A stretch of DNA of 64,000 bases from UMGS1590 sp963558655. Its GTDB lineage: Bacteria > Bacillota > Peptococcia > Peptococcales > Peptococcaceae. Where the stretch lies: NCBI GenBank assembly GCA_963558655.1, contig CAUWHJ010000003.1, forward strand, positions 1 to 64,000. The letters are read 5' to 3'. The notes under the pieces were generated by a model. That model was not told the DNA's origin. It saw only the letters and a list, made by a program, of their open reading frames with translations, and searched no databases. The position numbers were made by a program, and so were the translations under genes. Below, piece after piece: positions 52,240 to 60,066 of the stretch. The first letter of the stretch is position 1. Every line of letters starts with the position of its first letter.

Positions 52240-53250
52240 ATGTTAAAACGCATAATTGTAATGTGTTGCCTGTTCTTACTATGTCCTACCGTCCTTTATG
52301 CTAACGAAGAAGCCGATTGGACAGAAAACATTCGTCGCGAAGAACGGTATGCAGAACTGGCAAAAACATTACCGGAACGTAGTATGAACGGCAACGGTTT
52401 CTTTGTTATGGGAACAGATGACACCCATATGAAACTTTTCAATGAACTCGCAAGAGATAACATTGATATTGTTGTAAACAGTCAACTGGGGATTTTTGAC
52501 ACTTTACGCAATACCCTTTTTCATCATGATGATGCAGAAGCCATTAAAGCTGTCGTTGAAAATTGCAACCATTACTATCTTTCATCAATGGTATCCGGCT
52601 ACTGGGCTTTGATGCCACGAGACCTTTTCACCAATGATGGCATCTACCAGGAAGCCAATGCACGCAACCTGTATCAAATCTTTTTCTGGCAAGATGTGTG
52701 GGTAGGCACAAGCGAAGAACATTTTCGTTATGACATCAATACTCTGCACATAGATGGCAATGAGGCGCAGGTTATCATCACACGCAATGCCGAACTGAGC
52801 AGTACAAAACCTATTGATGGTGCTATCCAAGCAGTCTGTCTTGAGAATGGCGTACGCGAAGCTTATCTGCTGCAAAAACACGATGGCGAATGGAAAATCG
52901 AAAATATTATTTTTGACAACCGCGCATATTTTAATGGTGCACCAACCGACCTCATGAACGCTTATGAAACCAAGATCAACACTTTTTTGATGTTTGAAAA
53001 AGCCGAAAATGCAGAGGTGTGGAAAGATGGGTTCTGTTTTGAAAACTGTCAGCCGAAAAACTACTGTCCCTATGGCAACTATTCAGATTTCATCATCGGG
53101 ACAATGTCTAGGCCACAATTCGACTACGACCGTTTTTTATATTTGCAGGAAAATCAATCACGCATCAATCAATTTTGGAATGAAACCAGTAATAGTTCAG
53201 AAACAACCCTCAACGATTATCGCACCTACAAGGACGGGAATCTATCATGA
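52240..53250 (+). CDS. Secreted protein of unknown function, paralogue 1
   Basis: A 336-residue exported protein. A signal peptide is clear (MLKRIIVMCCLFLLCPTVLYA, cleavage near residue 21). The body is homologous along its length to the next gene. Conserved parts include LFHHDDAEAIKAVVENC, SGYWALMPRDLF, YQEANARN, DGNEAQVIITRNAE, and GEWKIENIIFDN, a strand ending of the kind seen in NTF2/SnoaL-like folds, then FENCQPKNYCPYGNY with two conserved Cys. The NTF2-like assignment is an inference. GGGGAGGGG precedes ATG 52240. It may be controlled by the divergent VanRS-like system. Confidence 0.8.
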   Translation: MLKRIIVMCCLFLLCPTVLYANEEADWTENIRREERYAELAKTLPERSMNGNGFFVMGTDDTHMKLFNELARDNIDIVVNSQLGIFDTLRNTLFHHDDAEAIKAVVENCNHYYLSSMVSGYWALMPRDLFTNDGIYQEANARNLYQIFFWQDVWVGTSEEHFRYDINTLHIDGNEAQVIITRNAELSSTKPIDGAIQAVCLENGVREAYLLQKHDGEWKIENIIFDNRAYFNGAPTDLMNAYETKINTFLMFEKAENAEVWKDGFCFENCQPKNYCPYGNYSDFIIGTMSRPQFDYDRFLYLQENQSRINQFWNETSNSSETTLNDYRTYKDGNLS

Positions 53251-54218
53251 AAAAATTACTTAGCTTGCTGTTTTGCCTGTTCGTTGTACTGTGCCCTGTT
53301 CAAGCGCAAGCCTATGATGCGGGGTGGGCCAATGGTATGCACAAAGATTATGAACTGAGTCATATTGCAAAACAAATCCCGCAAAGAATGCAGATGTCTG
53401 GTGACTACGCTTGGCTGACCAGTGATTCTGAAGAAACCATTTTGCGTTATGCGCCGGAAAAAATCACTGTTGATGTAGAAAAACCACTCTTTCTTAATAT
53501 CCTGAACAGCCTTTTTCATAAAAGTGATTTCAAAGCCATTCAACACACATTAGAAAGCTATCACAAATGGTATTTTTCTGCCGTTGCTTCCGGTGCCTGG
53601 CGTTTAATGGATCAAGCCTTATTTGCCGGCGATGACATTTACGAAGAAGCCAATGCACGTACCATTTTTATGATGTTTAAGATCCCCGGGGCGGGAAGCG
53701 GGACCGACTATGGACATTTTAGCTACCATATCGACCAAATGAACATTGACGGCGACTGGGCAAAAGTCGTCATTACACGTTCCGCTGAAGTCATCGACAA
53801 TCCAGAAGGCGATATAGATAACAACACAGACCATGGTATCGTCATCGAAAAAGACATTCGTGAAGGCTACCTTATGCAAAAAATCAACGATGACTGGAAA
53901 ATTGCCAACATCATCTTCGATCAAACCGATACCTTTGATGGCGATCCAAATCGCATCTTTAACGATACGTACACTGCTGTCAACACTCTAAATCTTTTCG
54001 CTGATGCCGAAGAAACCAAGGTTTGGCGTGATGGTTTCAATTTTGAAAAATGCCAACGTAAAGATTATTGTCCTTATGGCAATTATACCAGCTATATTGA
54101 AGGAACCATCACCCAACCCATCTTTCTCTATGACAAACTAGTTTATGAACGTGACAACCCATCAGCTACCTTGGCGGGCTGGAACGCTATGCAGGAAGAG
54201 GCAACCACTCAGGAATAG
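53247..54218 (+). CDS. Secreted protein of unknown function, paralogue 2
   Basis: A 323-residue exported protein with signal peptide MKKLLSLLFCLFVVLCPVQA. It shares with paralogue 1 the blocks LFHKSDFKAIQHTLES, SGAWRLMDQALF, YEEANART, DGDWAKVVITRSAE, DDWKIANIIFDQ and FEKCQRKDYCPYGNY. The ATG overlaps the stop of the first gene (ATGA), so the two are translated as a pair. Function unknown; no enzyme motif or lipobox was recognised. Confidence 0.8.
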   Translation: MKKLLSLLFCLFVVLCPVQAQAYDAGWANGMHKDYELSHIAKQIPQRMQMSGDYAWLTSDSEETILRYAPEKITVDVEKPLFLNILNSLFHKSDFKAIQHTLESYHKWYFSAVASGAWRLMDQALFAGDDIYEEANARTIFMMFKIPGAGSGTDYGHFSYHIDQMNIDGDWAKVVITRSAEVIDNPEGDIDNNTDHGIVIEKDIREGYLMQKINDDWKIANIIFDQTDTFDGDPNRIFNDTYTAVNTLNLFADAEETKVWRDGFNFEKCQRKDYCPYGNYTSYIEGTITQPIFLYDKLVYERDNPSATLAGWNAMQEEATTQE

Positions 54219-54313
54219 AAAAATAACCTCTAAAAATTGCCCATAAACTCAATGACACTTGGCAATGGTTGGTTATATAGTAGTAACAATTCATCAAAAG
54301 CCAAAAGAGAGCC

Positions 54314-54342
54314 TTGACAAGCATGAGGCTTTCATCTAATCT
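54314..54342 (+). promoter_or_regulatory. Candidate promoter of the hicB-like gene
   Basis: Consensus TTGACA with a -10-like TAATCT 17 bp downstream; TATAAA a few bases further is an alternative. The gap 54219-54419 otherwise holds only an imperfect AAAGCC/GGCTTT repeat and CATATATG at 54387. Confidence 0.5.
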
Positions 54343-54419
54343 ATAAATATACTAATTAAATGTTGATTTTTTTTGTCGTGTAAACCCATATATGTAGAAT
54401 TGTGAAAGGAGGGAAGCGC

Positions 54420-54785
54420 ATGGGAAAAAACGTGTTAGAGTACAAAGGTTATATGACAAAAGTGCAGTATGATGCCAAAGAACACGTACTCTATGGCAAA
54501 ATAGATGGCATCGTTGATACCGTTACCTACGAATGTACCGATGTCACTGCTGTTGAAGCAGCCTTTCATGATTCGGTTGACCGCTACCTGACCTTTTGCC
54601 AACGCGCTGGGCGACGCCCATGTAAAGCCTATAAAGGTCAGTTTAACATTCGCATCGCGCCAGCCTTGCACCGTCAACTAGCCAATTTCGCGGCACACAA
54701 TGACGAAACCATGAACGCCACCATCGAAAAAGCCATTCAATTCTATCTGAAAACGCATCTTGACGATGTAATAGAAAAGAAATAA
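54420..54785 (+). CDS. HicB-family protein, orphan antitoxin-like
   Basis: A 121-residue HicB-like protein. The N-terminal partial RNase H-fold domain (about 1-55) has YKGYMTKVQYDAKEHVLYGK, and the C-terminal DNA-binding part starts KGQFNIRIAPALHRQLANFA followed by a ribbon-helix-helix pattern, MNATIEKAIQFYL. Such proteins usually neutralise a HicA RNase, but no small HicA gene with a dsRBD-like core is adjacent on either side. ATG 54420 has AAAGGAGGG upstream. Orphan HicB proteins may act as plain repressors. Confidence 0.85.
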   Translation: MGKNVLEYKGYMTKVQYDAKEHVLYGKIDGIVDTVTYECTDVTAVEAAFHDSVDRYLTFCQRAGRRPCKAYKGQFNIRIAPALHRQLANFAAHNDETMNATIEKAIQFYLKTHLDDVIEKK

Positions 54786-54828
54786 CAAAAGCAGGTCGTA
54801 GAACTGAGTTCTATGACCTGCTTTTGTT
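54784..54828. terminator. Bidirectional terminator between hicB and the E1-like gene
   Basis: AACAAAAGCAGGTC pairs with GACCTGCTTTTGTT and the stem continues through GTAGAA/TTCTAT to a CTGAG loop. It overlaps the stops of both convergent genes. Confidence 0.9.
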
Positions 54829-55498
54829 ATAGGAGTGGAAGTTTTTCCGCTTCCATAGAATAAAGGTCCACATAATAGAGATGGCCGCTTTGCACCGTAT
54901 GTTGACACAGATACTTCACACCTAGCGCTGTTTGTAGGCTTGCACAAAGAGCTGGTGTAAATGCCAGAACGCTTTTATCATTTAACTGAGCATTTTCTGG
55001 ATAGAGAATATCGACCAAAGGTTCACCAGGAAGAATGAGCGCTGCTTGTGCCACCCAACCACGAATGGCACCGTAGACGAGAGGAAGGTGCGTTTCGTTA
55101 CAGGCTTTCACCAATACACGCCGTGCATCAATAGTATCCAGCGCATCAAAAACAAGATCGCAGCCTTCAAGCAAAGCACTGGCATTATCCGCACTTAGCA
55201 TTACATCATATACTTCAACGTCAATCTCCGGATTCACACTGGCAATATGCTCCGCTGCTACCAACGCCTTGCGCTTTCCCAAACGTGTCGTATCACTGAG
55301 CAACTGTCGGTTTAAGTTGGTTTCTCCAAAAACATCGCCATCAACAACACGTAAAGCACCCACACCAATTCGTGACAGCTGATCAACAAGATGACCGCCA
55401 ATACCACCGCAGCCTATTACGCAAACGCGCTTGCTGCACATAAGCGCGCACTCACGCTCGCTCAAGGCAGGGATATTACGTGTATAGCGTGCTTGCAC
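54827..55498 (-). CDS. MoeB/ThiF/HesA-family adenylyltransferase
   Basis: A 223-residue E1-like enzyme expected to adenylate the C-terminal glycine of the MoaD-like protein encoded just upstream. The nucleotide-binding motif is VIGCGGIGGHLVDQLSRIG, followed by DGDVFGETNLNRQLL with the Asn-Arg-Gln triad and LVFDALDTIDARR. The paired CxxC zinc ligands usual in MoeB are absent. The start is GTG 55498 with GGAGG 8 nt upstream; its first bases follow the MoaD stop closely. It is likely part of the aldehyde oxidoreductase transcript. Confidence 0.87.
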   Translation of the reverse strand: MQARYTRNIPALSERECALMCSKRVCVIGCGGIGGHLVDQLSRIGVGALRVVDGDVFGETNLNRQLLSDTTRLGKRKALVAAEHIASVNPEIDVEVYDVMLSADNASALLEGCDLVFDALDTIDARRVLVKACNETHLPLVYGAIRGWVAQAALILPGEPLVDILYPENAQLNDKSVLAFTPALCASLQTALGVKYLCQHTVQSGHLYYVDLYSMEAEKLPLL

Positions 55499-55499
55499 A

Positions 55500-55721
55500 T
55501 TAACCACCTCCAACCGGCGGAAAGAGCGCAACAATATCTCCGTCTTTAACGGCTGATTCTGGCTTTTGATGGAAGCCATTGATCAAAAGGATGGATACTT
55601 CTTCAAGAGGAATGCCTAAACGTTGAATAATGTCACCAGCGCAAGTAATGCCATCAGGCTCCATCATTGTAATTTTTTCGCGGCCTTCGCGCAAAGTTGC
55701 AAAAACGCGGACTTCAATCAT
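55500..55721 (-). CDS. MoaD/ThiS-family sulfur carrier protein
   Basis: A 73-residue ubiquitin-like protein ending in PPVGGG, the C-terminal diglycine tail that becomes a thiocarboxylate for molybdopterin synthesis. The start MIEVRVFATLREGREK fits MoaD. A CGGAGGATAC site precedes the ATG on the - strand. Its place between the aldehyde oxidoreductase and an E1-like gene is the arrangement seen for tungsten enzymes, suggesting a dedicated MoaD. Confidence 0.88.
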   Translation of the reverse strand: MIEVRVFATLREGREKITMMEPDGITCAGDIIQRLGIPLEEVSILLINGFHQKPESAVKDGDIVALFPPVGGG

Positions 55722-55743
55722 AATGTATCCTCCGTTTCTTTAA

Positions 55744-55774
55744 TAAAAATAAGGGAGAGGCGATAACCTCTCCC
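55744..55774 (-). terminator. Possible terminator or attenuator between aor and moaD
   Basis: GGGAGAGG and CCTCTCCC form an 8-bp stem followed on the - strand by TTATTTTTATT. The interrupted T-run suggests partial readthrough into moaD. Confidence 0.6.
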
Positions 55775-55788
55775 CAATGTAATCATAC

Positions 55789-57606
55789 TTATTTACCAAC
55801 ACATTCGTCAAGACCAAGTTTTTTCAGTGTTTCATCAGTAGGGAAAGCATCAACCCAGCCACGTGCTTCATAGTATTGAGGCAAAGTTAATGGCAACTGA
55901 GAAACCATGCCTTCAGATGGCCCATTAGACACTGGTTCTTCCAGCAAACGTTTTGGTAAACGATCATCTTCTGGCTTCATGCCGGCAGCTTTGTTAAACA
56001 TACGTTCGATGTTATAAATACGATCCCCAATGGTCAGCACTTCTTCAACGCTCCAATTTGTACCGGTTGCCGCATTGAGTAAATCCGTATATTCTGGTGC
56101 GCCCATAGCAAACGATGTAAAGAGGCAATGACCCATTGAGTCAATGACTGCAGTAAGATCCTGGAACGTTTTCGCCCAGGCAGCTTTGTCGGTTGTTACA
56201 GTGCGATCCAGCTGTTCTGGCAAGCCAAGTACTTCTGGAGAAATCATATAGCCACGAACATGGCAACCACCACGGTTTGAGGTGGCATATGTAATACCAA
56301 TCCCCTGAATAGCGCGTGCATCATAAGCAGGCATTTCTTGTTTCTTTACGCTCATGGAAATTTCAGGGTGACCATAATGTTCGCAAAGACGTGCAGAACC
56401 AGAACTCATCAACCAGGCAAGTTCAGATTCTGGATCGCCCATACGTTTGGTCCATTCAATAAGGGCTTCTTTATTACCCCATTCTAATGGATAACCGTCA
56501 CACTCTTCTTCGGTGATGTAACCGCGTTGGTAAAGTTCCATAGCAGCAGCAATGGTGCAAGGAGTGGAGATAGCATCTAAGCCATACTCATTGCATAGCA
56601 TATTGCAAGTATCAATGGTGTTCAAGTCGTTATTGCCGCAGTTGCCGCCATAAGCCCAAATTGGTTCATATTCAGGGCCGCCAACTACTTTATCTCCAAC
56701 TTTGACGACACGTGCACAAGCGATTGGGCAACGATAGCAAGCACCAGCTTTCACCAGATACGTATCTGCCAAAGTTTCACCGGAAATCTCATCGCCATAA
56801 TCTGCATAAGAACCTTGCCAGTTATTGGTTGGGAAGGCACCAATGTTATTAACAATGTTGACCAAAACGGCGGTCCCCAGCTGACGCAAACCGCTTCCTG
56901 TAACAGGGTTTGCTTTGATAACTTCCATGGCGCGCTTGGTCGCTTCTTTGAGCGCATCAATATCAGCAATATTATCCAGATTTTTACGGGTAGCACGAAC
57001 AACAATGGCTTTCAATTTCTTACTGCCCATAACAGCACCAACGCCACTACGGCCTGCGGCACGATCTTTATCGTTCATAATAGCAGCTAAAAGCACTTTC
57101 TTTTCGCCGGCAGGACCAATGTTTAGCACTGAAAAGTCACTGCCGTGACGTTCTTTTAAGGTGTCATCAATGAGTTCACTTTTCATACCCAGTAAATCTG
57201 ACGCATCACGAATTTCAATCTTGTCATCGTCAATGACAATATAGGACCACTCTGGTGCTTCACCTTCAACAATAATTGCATCCCAACCGGCATATTTGAG
57301 TTTAGCCCCCCAAATACCACCAGAGTTGGAACAAGCAATCATGCCAGTTAATGGTGACTTTGTGACAACCATATAACGTCCTGTTGAAGGTGCCGCAGCT
57401 CCAGTCATTGGTCCTGTAATATAAATCAATTTGTTATCTGCGGAAAGCGGATCAACAGTAGCCACGCCTTCATCATAAAGAATTTTGGTGCCAAGACCAC
57501 GACCACCAATAAATTTATGGGCAAGTTCGAGATCAAGTGGTTCTACTTTGATCTCGCCGTTTGAAAGATTGATGCGGGCAATTTTTTCATAATATGCTCC
57601 AGACAT
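55789..57606 (-). CDS. aor: Aldehyde:ferredoxin oxidoreductase (tungsten type)
   Basis: A 605-residue enzyme of the AOR family, which oxidises aldehydes to acids (or the reverse) with ferredoxin and a tungsten bis-pterin cofactor. The N-terminal domain begins YYEKIARINLSNGEIKVEPL. The 4Fe-4S ligands are Cys290, Cys293 and Cys297 in GACYRCPIACARV and Cys494 in DSMGHCLF, matching the known AOR spacing; RGGCHVRGY near 445-452 lies in the pterin region. AAGGAGG precedes ATG 57606. The neighbouring MoaD, E1 and divergent MoeA genes fit a W/Mo cofactor locus. Confidence 0.95.
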   Translation of the reverse strand: MSGAYYEKIARINLSNGEIKVEPLDLELAHKFIGGRGLGTKILYDEGVATVDPLSADNKLIYITGPMTGAAAPSTGRYMVVTKSPLTGMIACSNSGGIWGAKLKYAGWDAIIVEGEAPEWSYIVIDDDKIEIRDASDLLGMKSELIDDTLKERHGSDFSVLNIGPAGEKKVLLAAIMNDKDRAAGRSGVGAVMGSKKLKAIVVRATRKNLDNIADIDALKEATKRAMEVIKANPVTGSGLRQLGTAVLVNIVNNIGAFPTNNWQGSYADYGDEISGETLADTYLVKAGACYRCPIACARVVKVGDKVVGGPEYEPIWAYGGNCGNNDLNTIDTCNMLCNEYGLDAISTPCTIAAAMELYQRGYITEEECDGYPLEWGNKEALIEWTKRMGDPESELAWLMSSGSARLCEHYGHPEISMSVKKQEMPAYDARAIQGIGITYATSNRGGCHVRGYMISPEVLGLPEQLDRTVTTDKAAWAKTFQDLTAVIDSMGHCLFTSFAMGAPEYTDLLNAATGTNWSVEEVLTIGDRIYNIERMFNKAAGMKPEDDRLPKRLLEEPVSNGPSEGMVSQLPLTLPQYYEARGWVDAFPTDETLKKLGLDECVGK

Positions 57607-57629
57607 ATATTATTCCTCCTTCATGAGCA

Positions 57630-57645
57630 CTTGTTGAGTAACAAG
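57630..57645 (-). promoter_or_regulatory. 5' hairpin of the aor mRNA
   Basis: CTTGTT and AACAAG pair around a GAGT loop, about 8 bases upstream of the aor ribosome site. A small stem in that place could affect translation. Confidence 0.4.
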
Positions 57646-57669
57646 AAAAGTTCCAATAATCTATCTTTT

Positions 57670-57697
57670 ATTATAGCTCGCTGGTAATTGAGAACAA
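57670..57697 (-). promoter_or_regulatory. Promoter of aor
   Basis: On the - strand TTGTTC, 16 bp spacer, consensus TATAAT. Confidence 0.7.
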
Positions 57698-57756
57698 GTA
57701 GTACACTGGAAGTCTGCGTGAAACAGTACGAACTTATGCCATTTCATACATAATAT

Positions 57757-57773
57757 TTCGATATTTTATCGAA
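57757..57773. promoter_or_regulatory. Palindrome between the divergent aor and regulator promoters
   Basis: TTCGATA, three T, TATCGAA: a 17-bp inverted repeat. It lies 60 bp upstream of the aor -35. Confidence 0.5.
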
Positions 57774-57782
57774 TGTGCTGTG

Positions 57783-57808
57783 CGAAATAAGACGAAATTG
57801 AACGAAAA
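57783..57808 (+). promoter_or_regulatory. Three helically phased CGAAA repeats, probable operator
   Basis: CGAAAT at 57783, CGAAAT at 57793 and CGAAAA at 57803 recur exactly every 10 bases, so they face one side of the helix. Further CGAA copies are at 57729, 57770 and 57846. They lie 26 bp upstream of the regulator -35. Confidence 0.55.
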
Positions 57809-57833
57809 TCAATCTAATCTTTCAGGTGAAATC

Positions 57834-57861
57834 TTGAGACTTTTGCGAAAACAATTATAAT
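57834..57861 (+). promoter_or_regulatory. Promoter of the Mo/W regulator-moeA operon
   Basis: TTGAGA, 16 bp spacer, consensus TATAAT, 40 bp before the ATG. Confidence 0.75.
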
Positions 57862-57900
57862 AAAATTAGAAATAAAATTATTCTTATGGGGGTGCACTTA

Positions 57901-58836
57901 ATGGCTCAAAACAAATCGCTGTCCACCCAGGAAGTGGCAGATATTCTCCATGTTAGTAAATCAACCATTTATGACCTTATCCGTCGCGGTGAAATTCATT
58001 CCTATAAGATTGGGCGCAAAGTCCGCTTCACGCAAGATGATGTTGATGCCTACATCGCACGTTCACACAGCGAGACCTCTGCACGCGCTGTAAAAAAAAT
58101 CAATACCCATTCAACCCTTCTTACGCCACCAGAAACTGAAAAACCAGATTTGATTATTTCTGGTCAAGATGTTGTTCTTGATATTCTCGCTAATATATTA
58201 AATCAAGCTGGTGTGAGCGTTGCACGCAGCTATCTGTCTGGATTTGAAGGCTTATTATCACTTTATCAGGACCGTGTACAGGTAGCTGCCTGTCATTTAT
58301 TTGACGGAGAAAGTTATAATGCCAGCTATGTCAAACGTTTGGTGCCAGGCGTACCTGCTGTTTTGATAAATTTGAGCTACCGTATTCAGGGTTTTTATGT
58401 GCAAAAGGGTAATCCTAAAGACATTCGAAGTTGGGAAGATTTACGGCGCTCGGATCTCACCATGCTCAACCGTCGGCCAGGCTCAAGTGCGCGCATTTTA
58501 CTTGACGTGCAATTAAAAAAACTGGGCATTGATGGCACACAATTACAAGGCTATGATACGATTATGAAATCACATCTCACAGTGGCTGCTGCTATTGCCG
58601 CAGGTGAAGCCGACTTAGCGATTGGCACAGAACGTATTTCTTCACAAATTGAAGAGCTGGATTTCATTCCACTCATGCGTGAACGGTACGATCTTGTGTT
58701 GCGTAAAAACACTTTGGCAATGCCAAGCGGACAAAAACTGCTGGAGGTATTACGGTCACCTGTTTTTCAACATGAGATTGCACATTTTTCAGATAATGAT
58801 TATCAGGATCTTGGACGTATCATTGAGGAGGTATGA
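57901..58836 (+). CDS. Helix-turn-helix regulator with periplasmic-binding-like sensor domain
   Basis: A 311-residue protein. Residues 1-60 form an excisionase/MerR-type DNA-binding domain (LSTQEVADILHVSKSTIYDL, RRGEIHSYKIGRKVRFT). Residues about 85-311 are a PBP-like substrate-binding domain with ACHLFDGESYN, GFYVQKGNPKDIRSWEDL, NRRPGSSARILLD and AAAIAAGEADLAIGTER. The same domain ends the second MoeA protein of this operon. Such proteins are linked with molybdate or tungstate sensing, though the ligand is inferred. ATG 57901 follows GGGGGTG by 6 nt. Confidence 0.85.
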   Translation: MAQNKSLSTQEVADILHVSKSTIYDLIRRGEIHSYKIGRKVRFTQDDVDAYIARSHSETSARAVKKINTHSTLLTPPETEKPDLIISGQDVVLDILANILNQAGVSVARSYLSGFEGLLSLYQDRVQVAACHLFDGESYNASYVKRLVPGVPAVLINLSYRIQGFYVQKGNPKDIRSWEDLRRSDLTMLNRRPGSSARILLDVQLKKLGIDGTQLQGYDTIMKSHLTVAAAIAAGEADLAIGTERISSQIEELDFIPLMRERYDLVLRKNTLAMPSGQKLLEVLRSPVFQHEIAHFSDNDYQDLGRIIEEV

Positions 58837-58838
58837 AG

Positions 58839-60062
58839 ATGCTGGATGTAAAAACCCCTGCCGAAACATTGGCGTTAATCGAACAAAGTTTCTCGCCACT
58901 TCTTGGGCATACAGAAGAAATTTCTTTAGAAAGTGCAGCTGGTCGCATTCTTGCCGAGAACATAACAGCTGAAGAATATGTACCAGATTTTAACCGTTCA
59001 ACAGTTGATGGTTACGCTGTTAGAGCACGCGATACTTTTGGCTGCAGTGATGCCATTCCAGCCATTTTACCTCTTGCCGGTGAAATCGTAATGGGAGAAG
59101 GCGCAAAAGAGCCCCTGCAGCCCGAAACCTGTGTATATGTGCCTACCGGTGGTGCTGTTCCCGATAACGCAGACAGTGTGGTTATGATTGAATATGCCGA
59201 AGACTATGGTGACGGGAGCGTTGGTATCAACAATGCTGTCGCCCCAGGAGAAAATATGATCTTCCGTGGCGATGATGTTCACCCCGGAAAAATCATTTTG
59301 CACAAAGGTCGGCGCCTTACGTCACAAGATATTGGCGCACTTGCTGCTATTGGCAAAACAAAAGTGCCTGTTATACAGCGTTTACGTGTGGGCATTATTT
59401 CCACCGGTGATGAATTGGTTCCACCAAACGTGGTGCCAGGTCCAGGCCAGATTCGCGATGTAAATAGCGCTATGCTAGGTGCTATGTTGAACGCTTTTGG
59501 TGTTGATGTGGTACCCTATGGCATTGTGATTGATGATCCGCTGCGTTTAACGCAAGTGGTTGACGATGCCAGCAAACATTGCGACGCGGTCATTCTTTCC
59601 GGCGGCAGCAGTGTAGGCGTGAAAGATGCGACCTGCCAAATCATCGAAACACGTGGTGAATTACTTTTGCATGGTATTGCGATTAAACCGGGCAAGCCAA
59701 CCATTCTTGGGCGTGAGGGTAATAAACCATTGATTGGTTTGCCGGGCCATCCAGTGGCCGCTTATTTTATCACTAAGCTCTTTGTTTTGCCAATACTGGC
59801 GCGTCTACGTGGACAAACACTAAAAAACTACACCGTTACCGCACACCTTACAGAAAAACTTGGTGCCAATCATGGTCGTGCTCAATATCAGTGTTGCCGC
59901 CTGGAGAAAAAAGGAGATACCTTGCTGGCATATCCTGTCCGCAGTAAATCCGGCTTAATTACAACATTAGCTGAATGTGATGGATATTTTTGTATTGAGC
60001 GTGACTGCGAAGGGTTGCCACAAGGCGCTGCCATTCAAGTGACCTTATGTTTGGAGGATTGA
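58839..60062 (+). CDS. moeA: Molybdopterin molybdenumtransferase MoeA (1)
   Basis: A 407-residue MoeA that inserts molybdate or tungstate into adenylated pterin. Visible motifs are DFNRSTVDGYAVRARDTFG in domain I, PTGGAVPDNADSVVMIEYAE in domain II, STGDELVPPNVVPGPGQIRD and ILSGGSSVGVKDAT in the MoCF catalytic domain III, and KPGKPTILGR. The ATG at 58839 has GAGGAGG 7 nt upstream; the ATG at 58833 overlapping the regulator stop is too close to that site. A paralogue follows. Confidence 0.95.
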   Translation: MLDVKTPAETLALIEQSFSPLLGHTEEISLESAAGRILAENITAEEYVPDFNRSTVDGYAVRARDTFGCSDAIPAILPLAGEIVMGEGAKEPLQPETCVYVPTGGAVPDNADSVVMIEYAEDYGDGSVGINNAVAPGENMIFRGDDVHPGKIILHKGRRLTSQDIGALAAIGKTKVPVIQRLRVGIISTGDELVPPNVVPGPGQIRDVNSAMLGAMLNAFGVDVVPYGIVIDDPLRLTQVVDDASKHCDAVILSGGSSVGVKDATCQIIETRGELLLHGIAIKPGKPTILGREGNKPLIGLPGHPVAAYFITKLFVLPILARLRGQTLKNYTVTAHLTEKLGANHGRAQYQCCRLEKKGDTLLAYPVRSKSGLITTLAECDGYFCIERDCEGLPQGAAIQVTLCLED

Positions 60063-60066
60063 TACC

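Noticed and set aside
54420..54785. A complete HicAB toxin-antitoxin system
   Set aside because: No hicA-sized ORF flanks the gene; a convergent E1-like gene follows directly after the terminator.
57783..57808. A CRISPR or tandem repeat array
   Set aside because: The repeats are five to six bases at 10-bp spacing, only three copies, and lie in a divergent promoter region; operator sites explain them better.
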